In this document: piece by piece, positions 22,960 to 35,169 of the stretch
Numbering within the stretch: position 1 is the stretch's first letter
How the letters are laid out: each line of letters begins with the position of its first letter
NCBI RefSeq assembly: GCF_000264995.1
Contig: NW_006767448.1
Span: forward strand, 310,001 to 374,000
Origin: Punctularia strigosozonata HHB-11173 SS5
Taxonomy: Eukaryota > Basidiomycota > Agaricomycetes > Corticiales > Punctulariaceae
Reading direction: 5' to 3'
Length of the DNA stretch: 64,000 bases
Translations under genes and position numbers: made by a program
Notes under the pieces: generated by a model
Told to the model about the DNA's origin: nothing
Seen by the model: only the letters and a program-made list of their open reading frames with translations
Database searches by the model: none

Positions 22960-25900
22960 AACCGTTGCCACTGTCTCTGTCTATGCTCGCAAAGTAAAAC
23001 AAATAATGTCGTTCAGCCGTTGACGTACCTGCTTCGGAACTGAGGTATCCGAGTCATCTTGGAGCGACTGGGCGCGCTTGAGCCATCCCGATCCGAGAGC
23101 CAAGGTACCGATACTCAGCGACTGTGCGCTATTCTTGACGAGATTTTGAGTAGGTACACGCTATGATGCCTCAAGGTGGACAGAGTGGGAAGCGATGGTC
23201 ATGCAGAAGGGAGGGCGTCTGCGATGTATTTCCATAAGTGTAGAACAAGCGCGAGTACTTAGACGGACTCTGCTATACGACAGATAGCCAGAGGAAACGG
23301 TGTCTTCGGTCAACCGTTAAGCGCAGACGTACACAGGATGGAAGCCCGACGAACTAGTGATGGAAAAGCATCTCAACGCAAGTCCATCCGATGCGTCCGC
23401 GCGCGTGGGTGCAAGCATACTGCAGACTAGCGGGCAGCAATAACGCCGTGCATATGGATAGTTTGATGCAGGACGATTGACTCGACGACAGTGCGACCAG
23501 ACCGAGAAAGGCCTTTGTTATGACGGTGCTACGTTGTCCGAGTTTGACGCCGTCGTCGTGATATCCTAAGAAAGCATAGACGTCGATGATGTGCACCATG
23601 CGACGGATGCGACTGGCTCACAGAACGGAAGGAACAAAGGCGCTCAAAACTCACAACTCCACACCGCTCGGTCAGGTGACCACATGGGGGGAGAATTGGC
23701 GCCGGCCTGCAGCGGAGGGCTTTGCGGCTTTGCGACTCCTCCAGCTGTGTTCAGGATATCCGGAAACCAATCAATCAGTATACCAAGTTCCCTTGATGCT
23801 CGTCATCTATTGTCTTGACCAGAGCTCGGCTGACAACACTTACGTCGACGACGGAAATGCCGCGTCTTGATCGACGGGCGCAGTCCCCTCTTCCAAAGGA
23901 CAACTCTCGCGCAAATGGCGAAGGGGTCGGTCGTTGTGAGATGGTGATTCACCAACTATCAGGCATTAACGTGTGCTCGATGTCCCTTCGCGTCATGACG
24001 CCAGCAGCTTGCCGGTCAGCACAGTCGACGGGGCGCAAGGGGCCAGATATGGGTGGATCTACTTGAAGAGCATCGCGTATCAGCGATCGGCAAATAGTGA
24101 ACGGTCTGGGAGAGGGGCGATTAGTGAAGACGAGGGTATGTTGAGTACGTCGGTCATACCCGTCTTTGGTGCACGTCCGATGACCTCCGGCTGCCGGCGC
24201 TCCTAGTTGCCACGCGTCACTCGAAGTATGCAGCTACGCCGCAAGTATCGGTGATCCAATACATCGACCTTGTGCTCGGCCTATATCACGAAGTCTTGAA
24301 CGAGAGATGCTCTTCATGACGTCTGATAAACCTGTGGTCGAAAATGCCAATCCACCGTGCAAGGAAGCCATCGCAGAGTTCGCTGTCGTGGACCTCATAC
24401 CACTGCATCTACATGACATCAGCTCGCGAAGAAGGTACGTCGCCGTGCTGCGGCCTCTGGAGCTTACTAACCACGCTGTTTCGGGATTCAGCGACCATGG
24501 GCTCTTGCGTTGCAGTGTCGAGCGAGTTCATGACCATATGCTGAGTGTTGGCGCTGTCGTCCAGACGATCCTTGCGAGCCTGTCTTGGGTCGCACTTTTC
24601 GTCCACGGAGCATATGAGCGACTCATTCCTCTGATCATTGTTGAAGAGAAACTCACGTCAACGACCACCACTCCAAGCCACTTCGTGGTAAGACGGGAAG
24701 TCAAACTGGTTCAGTGGCGAGCCACGGCCTTATCGGCGGAAGACGACGTCGCACGAGATGGGGTATGTTGTCGTCGTCGTCTGCTTCGGCCTACAGGTCT
24801 CGTGAGGTCAGTGGTCTCGCTACACGCAGGTCGTTGGTGCTCATACGAACGTTCCTTTGGTGGCCTGAAGATTCATCGTGTTTGCCAACCTCTCAGGTTT
24901 CATTGGATCACAGACGCAGTAACACGGTCGCGAGTCGGGTCGTCGTGAAACGGGCCGTGCATTGCGCCCAGCACTTGGAACATGGTGGGTATGTATTGAG
25001 TGGCTTGTATCGTTTTGTCTGACGGTCGGTTTCTGTGGCGGTCACAGATCAACGGGCTAAAACTGTGGCCCTCATCGTGCTTCACCCAAAGGCCTCTCGC
25101 GCCGCTCGTGGAGGGCCAAACCATGAAGTCCACCATAGACAAGCCTACGCGAGAGGTGAACATGCCGGCTCGCTGGGGAGGGTTTCCGGCGCTCGCTCAA
25201 TGCCGGTCGTACCTGGTCGTTGTTATTTCGGCGGACGCGCCGGCTGATCTGGGCGGCGTCGAAGAAGCACTGCGGCAAGCGAGGCGAGGTTTACCTCAAT
25301 CCACAATCGATCACTATGTCGTTTCCTCGTGGTTGATGCTGTACTTTTTAGGATACCTTTGTCCCATCGGCCGCTCTCGACGATCGTGCTCACACGAGGA
25401 CCTATAGTGCTCCCGGAGCTTGCGGGGTCCTATGCCGTGGGTGAGGTTCTGGCTAAGGTGGTACTTCGCACTCGCGCGACGAGTCAGACCCGCTAATTTA
25501 TGCGGTCATAGTGGACTTCTCGGTATCGACGACTCGCACTCCGCCACGACGATACACCGTTACCTCAACCTACTGTCATTTCCTGCCGCTCCGTCATCAT
25601 TATAGTACGCCAGGTTCGCCAGCATTTCGCGGAGTATAAGCGCCGTGGTCGCATCGCATCCGCGTCCTGTTGTATTTCACCTCTTCTTCTTGCGAAGCGT
25701 TTCAGATAATGCCCCACGAACTTTATCAGACGTTCGCATCTGGCCCTTTCACACCGACGACGTCGGGGAATTTCAAGAACTTCTGATCAGCGTGAGCTGT
25801 TCGGAACAGGGGGGATATGGGGTTGCATCGGACGTGGCTCTGGCTCCGCCGCAGTCGAAAGGCGAGGCGAGCGATGCCGCGTGGTCATGTCTGCCGTCCG

Positions 25901-26370
25901 TTCTGCAGGTGCACGAGAACTCTCGATGGAATAGGTTCGCCCGACAGGCTTCGTCGAGCGTTCCCTTTTCCAACCGATTTTTGCGCACGCTGATATTCCG
26001 AGATGCTGTTTGCCCTGCCAGCCCCCTTTCAGGACCTCTGGTACAGAGCCGATGAGAACTCTCTCCATCGATACAAGCTGTCGACTCACGAATCGACGAA
26101 ATAAGCACGAGGGGGAACTCAGGGTCCTGTACAGCTTGGTCCGCTCGATTGCCTACATAAATCGTCAAAGCCAGGTCGACCACCCCCATCGTCCCCTCGC
26201 CTCCTATTCACAGTTCTACGCCGCCCTGCCACGGTTATCATGGTTAAAACCTGTCGTTCTGGCAAGCAGCGCTTGAAGCCCGGACGGAAAAGAGTAGTAT
26301 GTGGCGTTCGCGGCCTCGACGTCGGCCCCCTGTATTGATCCCTCCGTAGAATCCGCTACCGCCAATCCTA
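22960..26370. other. Gene-poor, degenerate stretch
   Basis: No gene can be defended here. On the minus strand at 23,599-23,354 the stretch MVHIIDVYAFLGYHDDG, followed by STVITKAFLG and LSSSQ, resembles an internal exon of the DUF6534-like membrane family also seen at 9-10.7 kb, and at about 25,270 a CFFDAAQISRRV stretch is reminiscent of the same family. Neither continues into a readable protein. I treat both as possible relics. Confidence 0.4.
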
Positions 26371-26378
26371 CCGTTCAG

Positions 26379-28326
26379 ATGCTTGTACTGCCATTGCGGG
26401 TTTGCTGTCAAATCCGCGTACATACGGCACAAGAAAACACATCTCCAGGATGACGCCAAAAAGCCATTGTACGTATCTGTTACAGCGGTCACTTGACGCA
26501 ACATCTGACACGGCGCCTTACAGCATGTGCCTCTGCCTTTGGCCTGGCTGTGAGTTTGTTACCATCCACCAGAGCGCTCTCAACGAGCACGTCAATTTAC
26601 AGTGAGCCACGTTCCATTATCCCTGGTGCCGTTTCTAACGGTTGCACCCTAGCACCGGCTTAGTCAAGTTCGACTGCCTTATCGAAGGCTGCGGCTGGAC
26701 GAGCTTGACGTCCTCTTGCCATACACGGCACGTTCAGAACGTGCACAAGACGACTCCGCTGGCCATCTACGAGAAGATGGGCCGCTCGCCCTGGCACCCG
26801 GCGATCGACTTGAGGAAGCAACTCGCACGCTCTCTCAAGGCGAGCATTCCATACAGATGGCCGCTCGGTGTATCGTCGCCCGCTTCTCCCGTCCCTACGC
26901 TGCAACCTCGCGCATGGTTCGAATCCGCTTCCGATCGGCAGCATGAGCCCGAGGCGTTTGACCCCTACTCTGGGATGCCCATCGATGCCATCGCATGCAC
27001 CCTGGGCGCCCCCTCAGGGGGCAGCTCACACTCCTGCGCATGCTCACTTTACCNNNNNNNNNNNNNNNNNNNNNNNNNNNNNNNNNNNNNNNNNNNNNNN
27101 NNNNNNNNNNNNNNNNNNNNNNNNNNNNNNNNNNNNNNNNNNNNNNNNNNNNNNNNNNNNNNNNNNNNNNNNNNNNNNNNNNNNNNNNNNNNNNNNNNNN
27201 NNNNNNNNNNNNNNNNNNNNNNNNNNNNNNNNNNNNNNNNNNNNNNNNNNNNNNNNNNNNNNNNNNNNNNNNNNNNNNNNNNNNNNNNNNNNNNNNNNNN
27301 NNNNNNNNNNNNNNNNNNNNNNNNNNNNNNNNNNNNNNNNNNNNNNNNNNNNNNNNNNNNNNNNNNNNNNNNNNNNNNNNNNNNNNNNNNNNNNNNNNNN
27401 NNNNNNNNNNNNNNNNNNNNNNNNNNNNNNNNNNNNNNNNNNNNNNNNNNNNNNNNNNNNNNNNNNNNNNNNNNNNNNNNNNNNNNNNNNNNNNNNNNNN
27501 NNNNNNNNNNNNNNNNNNNNNNNNNNNNNNNNNNNNNNNNNNNNNNNNNNNNNNNNNNNNNNNNNNNNNNNNNNNNNNNNNNNNNNNNNNNNNNNNNNNN
27601 NNNNNNNNNNNNNNNNNNNNNNNNNNNNNNNNNNNNNNNNNNNNNNNNNNNNNNNNNNNNNNNNNNNNNNNNNNNNNNNNNNNNNNNNNNNNNNNNNNNN
27701 NNNNNNNNNNNNNNNNNNNNNNNNNNNNNNNNNNNNNNNNNNNNNNNNNNNNNNNNNNNNNNNNNNNNNNNNNNNNNNNNNNNNNNNNNNNNNNNNNNNN
27801 NNNNNNNNNNNNNNNNNNNNNNNNNNNNNNNNNNNNNNNNNNNNNNNNNTGGGCCGCTCGCCCTCGGCACCCGGCGATCGACTTGAGGAAGCAACTCGCA
27901 CGCTCTCTCAAGGCGAGCATTCCATACAGATGGCCGCTCGGTGTATCGTCGCCCGCTTCTCCCGTCCCTACGCTGCAACCTCGCGCATGGTTCGAATCCG
28001 CTTCCGATCGGCAGCATGAGCCCGAGGCGTTTGACCCCTACTCTGGGATGCCCATCGATGCCATCGCCAATGCACCCTGGGCCGCCCCCTCCAGGGGGGC
28101 AGCTCACAACTCCCTGCCGCCATGCTCCACTTTACCCGATCCCGATCTGTGGGCCCTTTCGCGGCCACAACCTCCCCCGCATTCTCTTTTCGACGATGTA
28201 CCAATCGGAGCACACTTCTATGCTTCCCTTCGAGAGAGGTTTGGCTTCCGGATGGATAAAGCAATAAACGCTCAGCCGGCGCGACCGTGCTTGTTACAGG
28301 CAAAAAACCTGCGGATCGGGGAATGA
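26379..28326 (+). CDS. Three-finger C2H2 zinc-finger protein, across an assembly gap
   Basis: Exons 26379-26468, 26524-26601 and 26653 onward. Fingers: CLYC-12-H-KKT-H, then (after a KKPF linker) CLWPGC-12-H-VNL-H, then (TGLVKFD linker) CLIEGC-12-H-VQNV-H. The second intron again splits the last histidine codon of its finger (CA|C); the first falls in the linker. The protein continues through DLRKQLARSLKAS, LPPCSTLPDPDLW and a basic tail to a stop at 28,324-28,326. It is a diverged paralogue of the arm genes, with the same finger spacing and LPPCS block. The run of N from 27,054 to 27,849 interrupts exon 3; because the sequences on both sides overlap, the true gene is probably shorter than the span. 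A 5' exon is not identified. Confidence 0.65.
27054..27849. other. Assembly gap (796 N)
   Basis: A run of undetermined bases. The 275 bases before it (26,779-27,053) and the roughly 290 bases after it (27,850-28,137) are the same sequence, differing mainly by single-base omissions on the left side, for example ccctggc against ccctcggc and ccctcaggggg against ccctccagggggg. This is the picture of two contig ends that overlap but were not merged. Confidence 0.95.
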
Positions 28327-28993
28327 GTTCGTCACCGTCGAGGAAATGCGGCGCGTATAGGCTATAGATACACGAATGTCCAATGCGCGAGTTTCCGCCA
28401 CGAATATGAGGTAACCTTCTCGTGATGTACCCGTACCCTTGCCTGTATCGGTCTCTCCTCTGACGTGAGAGAAATGTGTTCCACTGTACAATTAGTTATC
28501 GGTTTTATTCCCTCGTCCTGATGATCACCGCGGCATTGTTTGTTTTTGTCCGCTCTGCGGTCTGCTGTGTCTGTATCTCACTTTGGAGCTGTGTCGTGTG
28601 TGGTAGATAGTGGTTTACAATACACGTAGTGATCACTGTCTCAAGTTATTGAACAGGAATATACCCAAACAGCCGGTTTCGGGTCAAGGAAATCTGCCTA
28701 GAATCCCCACAGAAACATTGCTTCAGGCTATCATGTTACTAGCCTTCCTCCGCAGCGAGTAACACTTCTTTGTTGATTGCAGACGACTTGATGTTAACAG
28801 CTATCGAGGGGTACCAGACGAGCCAGGTTGATGGGGCGGATTATCACGTATGTAGTTCCTCCGGTAGGTTGTCTCTCACCTATCGTATCTCCCGTCCCTC
28901 TGCTGCCGCTGTTAAACCGTTGCTACTGTCTTCGTCCGTAGACTTCTTGGAGTAAACATACGTGCTGTTGCTGGCCCGCTTATATAAATTACG
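28327..28993. other. 3' flank of the zinc-finger gene; no gene seen
   Basis: No coding region seen. The stretch at 28,879-28,955 (tatctcccgtccctctg, then aaaccgttgctactgtct) matches 22,924-22,980 after right-arm copy A, and more weakly 20,440 after copy B. It marks a conserved 3' untranslated or downstream segment of the family. Confidence 0.5.
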
Positions 28994-30760
28994 TCAAGAA
29001 GCCGTGGCCACAGCCAACCGATGCACCAGTCGTGGACGATACAGCGTACGGTTTTCACCGTACATGGCCGCTCGCCGCGTACGTTCGGGCAGGCCAGCGA
29101 ATTGGATCATTCTCTCCGGCATCGCATCGTGTATGCGCTGTATTTGCAGTATTCCATGACGTATTACATACGGTCCCGTCGCGCTGCGTTCTGTCCTGCA
29201 TCTCTTGCATTCAAGGGACCTTCGGAATGCGCAGACCTCTGTCCTCAAGAGCATACTGTATACTCTTGGTATACTCCTAAGGACACAAGTACCCGTCACT
29301 TGGGCGTATCTGTCGACTCTGCAATTCGGACGTTTCCAATGGTGGAGGGCCAGCGCGGTGTGATCCACGCTTGAGGCGTTTTGGATGACGAGTTCCAACG
29401 CGCGCTCGGCCATCAATTCTTCCAAGAAGCCGACTTCATCTTCATCGGGTACTTCGTGATCATGCATGTCCAGGAATATTCGCCGGAGCTGTGGTAGCGT
29501 GACTGGGCTGTCTGACAGGGGACTGAGGAGGGGCAAAATGGCGTAGGTCGGTGCATAGCCTCTGAGCGTAAGATCGGTGACCTTCTCGCGCTGGTCAAGG
29601 ATGGTCTCCAGGACCTCCAGGTCATATTCCATATGGTCGAGGCTGAAGGCGAGGGACTCGAGGTCATTAAGACGAAGCAGGTTAAAGCGTCAAACAAGGT
29701 CGCGTCGCTGTTCTCGAGGTGATGCGTAAGGACGGGGGTCTCGTGGGTGGTTGCCTGGAATTCCCAGTACACGCAGAGCTCGTGCACATGCGTTAACACA
29801 GTCTCATACTCCAGTCGCCTCACAGTGGGTCCGCCGACTCGGGGGGTATGCTGGTTTTCGAGAAACGTGACCAACGGCCTTGCGTTCCACGTCGCTTCAA
29901 GGCTGTATAGCTCGAATACCAAGGACGCAGTTTTAGGCACCTTGAGATGCTCGAGGGCATATGACGCGAGGACCGTAACCGGCCAATCCAAGGTACGTAA
30001 AATTCTCCAGGGATGCGACCTGTCGCAAATCTTCCGTGGCGGATACGGAGCTCGGGATTCGAGGAGCTGAGCCAGGCCAATGAAGAGGGCATTAGGCGAA
30101 GCGCTAGGACCAACTCGTTGCCGGAAGGAAAAGACTTCCAGGGCATCCGCCAGAATTCCAATTTTGTCAAGTTTCATACTAGCGAGGGGCAGTGCATCGT
30201 TGACCACTTGAACGAGGCGTGCGAGATGGCGAGGCTGCTCAGACGAGGAGCGTTGAAGCCGAGGAAATTATGCGGAATTTGCAGCGTGCGCTTTACATCT
30301 ATGTGACACTCGACGAGTGATGGCGCGGGATTTGAGAGGTATCTAGTGGTCAAGGAAAGACCCGCCACCCCCGCGCGCAGATGCAGGGGTTACGCATGCG
30401 ACTGAGACCACACATCGCGATCCTGAGCGCAGCATTGTCTGAACTATCCTCGTCAGGTTCAACGTAGTAGTAATCAAGGGGCGCGTTCTTGGACCTGGAA
30501 ACGAATAGCTCGGTGAGCTGCAGAGTGGTCCGAGGAACTGACGTCCAAAGGCCAGCCGTCGCCAACGCCAGCGCTCGCCAACTTCGGCAAACTTGGGAGA
30601 AGGTATGACTTGATGGGAAGCCGGGATCGCGAGTCGAGGCTGGGGGGATACAAAGGCGGAAAATGGTTGCGAGCACTTCTAGAGGTAGCTGCGAAGCTGG
30701 CGGCTAGAGACCGCATCTATTCGAGGACTTCCTGAATCTGTTCATCGATACGGTCCATTC
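28994..30760 (-). pseudogene. F-box/leucine-rich protein gene, decayed
   Basis: Homologous along its length to the intact F-box protein at 44.6-46.2 kb. Readable parts in order: MDRIDEQIQEVLE then a stop, MRSL then a stop, QLPLEVLATIFRLCIP (F-box core), CRSWRALALATAGLW, LTELFVSRSKNAPLDY, NFLGFNAPRLSSL, FKWSTMHCPSLV, SLVFELYSLEATWNARPL and a C-terminal LPQLRRIFLDMHDHEV. These lie in different frames, with two stops before the F-box. F-box proteins recruit substrates to SCF ubiquitin ligases; this copy should not make a full product. Confidence 0.7.
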
Positions 30761-32662
30761 CGTCAATCTTAGTATGGATCGAGTGTAGCCTGGGTGATCA
30801 AAGGGAAAATGACAAGTACGGATCGTATACTAGTTGATCGGTGCTCACGAAGACGTAGTTATCATCAGACCACTTCAGCGAAGCTGGAGACACACAACTC
30901 TCGTAGCCTGAGAGAGGTTCGGTGCGTATGGCAAGCCAGAGAGTGACGGATGGAGATTTTGAGCCAGGATTCGCCGAGGCGCGCATATATACATACCACG
31001 TGCCAGCTCACTCATGCACGAGCTCATCGCGAGGCGTAAAGCTTGGGCGTGGACCACTGTCGTCGCACACCCTCCGAAAGCTCAAGCAACGACCGTACAG
31101 AGTACTGCATCACGCAAATAACCTGTTTCAGAAGGAACAGAACTTAGCGTATACCACTTCGGCCAGTCGCAGCTGTCTGTCAAAACGTTTTTCAGCTCAC
31201 ACACAACTTCCAATCGTTCAGCGAGGACTATAATAGTATCGAAATCGAGATACAAACGACCTTCCAACAGATTGAAACCTCGATTAAAGTCACCGATACG
31301 CCCTCGTTGATGCTCTAGTAAACTTCCTGGGGTCTTTTGCCCCTGGATCCCCTGCGCTGTCTTCGAATCGTCCGTGTATCATCTCAGTGGTTGTTCTGAG
31401 TTTTCATTCTCCTCCGCAAAAAAACCAGTGACAGCCTTCGACATGATGCCCTCTCTGCGCCGCTCGTCCATCGAAGCCGATCGAGAATCTCATCCACTCT
31501 GAGATTCAGAGAGCTCGCCGTGATGAGCCACCCAACGTTCCTCAAGCCGTGCACGCAACGTTTGCGAGATTCTGGACCACGTCGTAGTCCCTCCTCGCGC
31601 GACCCATGCCAGAGTTTATCTTGGCCTGGCCTCAGGGGGATATGAGTCCTGTTGGCCTGGAGGAACCGTGGCGGATAACAAATGTGGCACGCATCGGGGA
31701 TTGGTAGAGCAGTCGGGATCATACGATCTCTCTCGTTCGCATACTACCGAGAGCTTTGTTCGAGGCTATATCCACGGCTAACGGGTACTGGTGGTCGACC
31801 GAGGGACACATCATTTATCGTCTACTGACGAGATCAATCGCCTGCAAGTGTAACAGAGGCGGGAGACAAAGCGACAGATGGGGAAGGTAACGTTGCACGA
31901 CGATCTGCCAAAAGCTATACACGCCAATGAAAGCGCCGGTCGATTTCGTTCAGCTGGCGGTTGATAAGGAATGGTCATTGCAAAGGCACTACTTGAAGGC
32001 TTGGAGTCGTGCCACCACGACGCACCGTCGTTCTCGCTGAGCCCGGTAACGGAGAAGCGGGGACGATTGCGGGCTCGGCGGCGGTGGGGAGAGTCGTCGA
32101 GACACGGCTGGATTTGGCCTTTGTCGGCCAGCCCGCCCGGCGGACCCCGGGGCCTGCTAGCTGAAGCGACGGCGCCGCGTCGTGCGCTACCATTCGATGT
32201 TCGATTCATTATTGCAAGCTAAAAAGCACTGAGACACACGAGCGACGACACGTTGTATATACTTGGAGAACGATGCGAATAGAGACAGCCGGCTCGGAAG
32301 ATCCATTGAGCAAAACGGCGCGGCAGACGCGGAGGCAAAAATAAGACCGTCGATGCCGAGTTCTGGGGTCCTCGGCTCGCGTGTAGGCGCGCGGGGGAGA
32401 CAGTTGCCACCTTTTTATATAACGCCAGAGGCCAACGTCCCGCACGCGGTGATCACCACCCAAGACGACGCTCGTTCACAACAACACGCTCCCTTTTCAC
32501 CTCTCTCCCATCCTTTCCTTCCCACTCCCCTCTTCTTCCCCTTCCCCCGACCATCTCCAGGACAGCCTACGCTACACCCCGCAATCCATAATATCTCGCT
32601 CGGCACCTTGCATCACAACAACTTTTCCTGATTGACGACGCGCTCGACCCATACGACGACCC
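30761..32662. other. Intergenic, with promoter features for the next gene
   Basis: I find no gene in 30,761-32,400. A TATA-like ctttttatataac lies at about 32,410 and a long pyrimidine-rich tract at about 32,487-32,550, the usual arrangement of a well-expressed fungal promoter and 5' leader for the oxidase starting at 32,663. Confidence 0.45.
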
Positions 32663-35169
32663 ATGCTACCGACCCTTTCATTGCTGGCCGCATGGCTGGC
32701 CTCATCTACAACACCGGCATCAGCCGCGTCCTCGCTAGCAGGTACCTTCGCTGACGGCGGCAACACCCTCGTCAGCGCCATGATGGTGCGTCATATCATT
32801 AAGCCTTGCGAAATCGCGCATATATACTCACGAACCCTCCTCCCTTTTGAAATTATAGATGTTCCTCGGGAATGACGAGAAGGTCTACATCCTCGACAAA
32901 GTCGAGGGCAACGCTGCGCAGATCAACGGCCACCCCGCCTGGGCCTCCATCTACGACATCGCCTCCCGCAAAGCGACCGCGATGGACGTCACCACCAACG
33001 CCTTCTGCTCCTCGGGCATGCACCTCCCCAACGGCTCCTTCGTCACCTTTGGCGGCAACGGCGCCATCGGGCCCGGCGGCAACATCGGCTCCCTCCGGAA
33101 CAACGCCGGCTCGGGCGCGTGGGACGACACCTACATGGACGTCGACGGCACCAAGTCGATCCGGATACTGAACCCCTGCTCCTCCGCGACGATCAACGCC
33201 GATCAGACCGTGCTGAACGGGAACGCGAGCTGTGGCTGGTACGATGACCCAAACGTGTTGAGCATGCAGAGCCAGCGATGGTACTCGACCGCCGAGGCGC
33301 TCGCGGACGGCTCGATCGTGATCATCGGTGGATTCGTCAACGGCGGGTACATCAACCGGAACTATCCCAACACCGACCCCGCGTTCGAGGGCGGCGCGGC
33401 GAACCCTACGTACGAGTTCTTCCCGAGCAGGGGTCAAGAACAGCAGATGAATTTCATGGTCGCCACCTCCGGTCTCAACGCGTACCCGCACTCTTTCCTG
33501 ATGCCGTCGGGCAAGATGTTGGTCCAGGCCAACTTCTCTACCGGTGCGTACTTGCTTCCCTTCGCGAGCGGGACGCATATACTCACGTGCATATACAGTG
33601 CTATGGGACTACGACCAGAACCAAGAGACGCCGCTGCCCGACATGCCGGGCAAGGTCATCCGCGTGTACCCCGCCTCAGGCGCTACCGCCATGCTCCCCC
33701 TCACGCCCGCAAACAACTACACCCCGACCGTGATCTTTTGCGGCGGCTCGGACATGCCCGACTACGCGTGGGGCAACTACTCCTGGCCGTTCATAGACAC
33801 CTGGGACTACCCCGCGTCTAAGGACTGCCAGCGGATCACGCCCGAGCAGGCCGACGGAACGTTCAACACAGACGTCGCTTACGAGCAGGACGACGACATG
33901 ATCGAGGGCAGGACTATGGGCCAGTTCATCATCCTCCCCACCGGCAAACTCATGGTCTTCAACGGCGGCGTGAACGGCACCGCGGGCTACTCTACCCAGA
34001 CGCTCGTCACCACCTCTTACTCGGAGATGCCTTTCGGCATGTCGCTCGCGTCCGGCCCCGTCGGCACACCCGCGCTCTACGACCCCGACGCACCCAAGGG
34101 CTCGCGGTGGACGAACGAAGGATTCGACACGTCCAACATCCCGCGCCTGTACCACTCCTCCGCGCTCCTCCTCCCCGACGCCTCCGTCCTCATCGCCGGC
34201 TCGAACCCGAACGTCGACGTCAACACCTCCACCGTCTTCCCGACGACCTACCAAGCCGAGATCTTCTACCCGCCCTACTTCGCCGCGTCCACGCGCCCTT
34301 CCCCGTCCGGCATGCCCACCACGCTCTCCTACGGCGGCGCCGCGTTCGATATCACCGTCCCCGCCTCGTCCTACTCGGGCGCCGCGAACGACGCGGCGGA
34401 CAACACGACCGTCGCGCTCGTCCGCCCGGGCTGGACGACGCACGGGATGAACATGGGCCAGCGCTACCTGCAGCTCAACAACACCTACACCGTCAACTCG
34501 GACGGCTCGATCACGCTCCACGTCGCGCAGGTCCCGCCGAACCCGAACCTGTTCACGCCCGGCCCGGCGCTGCTGTTCGTGACCGTGAACGGGATCCCGA
34601 GCAACGGCACGAGCGTGCTCGTCGGCTCGGGCAGCGTCGGCGCGCAGCCGACCGCGGCGCAGGCGGTGCTGCCCGCGAGCGTCCGGCTGGACTCGGCGTC
34701 GGGGACCGCGTCCGGCTCGTCGACGTCGTCCGGGTCCGGGTCCGGGTCGGGCACGACCGAGGGGGGGTCGCACACGGGCGCGATCATCGGCGGGATCGTC
34801 GCGGGCGTCGCCGCCGTCGGTGTCCTCGGCGCGATCATCGGGATCTGCGTCGCGCGGAGACGGCGCGCGGCGCGCGCGGCGACCTCGGCGCCGGCGTACG
34901 CGATGTCGTCGGCGGCGGCGCCGACGTCGGTGCCGATGGGACCGGGGATGAGCGGGAAGTATGGGGGATTGAGGACGAGCGATAGCAGCGCGTTTGTGCC
35001 GCTGCAGGGGAACGTGAGCACGGCGAGTTTGGGGGGGCCGTATAGGGACGAGGATCCGTATGCGACGCCGAGGCCGAGTAGTGTCGGCAGTGGGGCACCG
35101 TTGTATCAGCAGCAGCACCAGCAGCACCAGGGGCAGGGGTACGATTCGTACTACGAATCGCGGAGGTGA
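32663..35169 (+). CDS. Membrane-anchored glyoxal-oxidase-like copper radical oxidase (AA5_1 type)
   Basis: Three exons, 32663-32785, 32859-33543 and 33599-35169, give 792 residues. A hydrophobic signal peptide comes first (LSLLAAWLASSTTPASA). Catalytic residues of the family are all present: the cross-linking Cys91 (NAFCSSG) and Tyr183 (RWYSTAE), Tyr454-His455 (RLYHSS) and His551 (TTHGMN). Such enzymes oxidise aldehydes or alcohols and release H2O2, feeding peroxidases outside the cell. Unlike the classical secreted enzyme of about 560 residues, this one continues through a Ser/Gly/Thr linker into one membrane helix (about 665-687, GAIIGGIVAGVAAVG) followed by RRRR and a tail of about 100 residues that is Gln/Tyr-rich at its end. 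Expected topology: catalytic domain outside, tail in the cytoplasm. Intact. Confidence 0.9.

Noticed and set aside
24230-25410. Membrane-protein or enzyme gene in the 24-25 kb frames
   Set aside because: Short hydrophobic stretches are present, but no consistent frame, splice pattern or recognisable motif series could be followed.
26895-28107. Open frames of 285-443 codons running through the N run
   Set aside because: They consist mostly of undetermined bases; only the plus-strand zinc-finger reading on each side has motif support.
31384-32209. Two minus-strand frames of 112 and 132 codons
   Set aside because: Composition is Arg/Ser/Pro-rich without motifs, and they overlap the promoter region of the oxidase gene.
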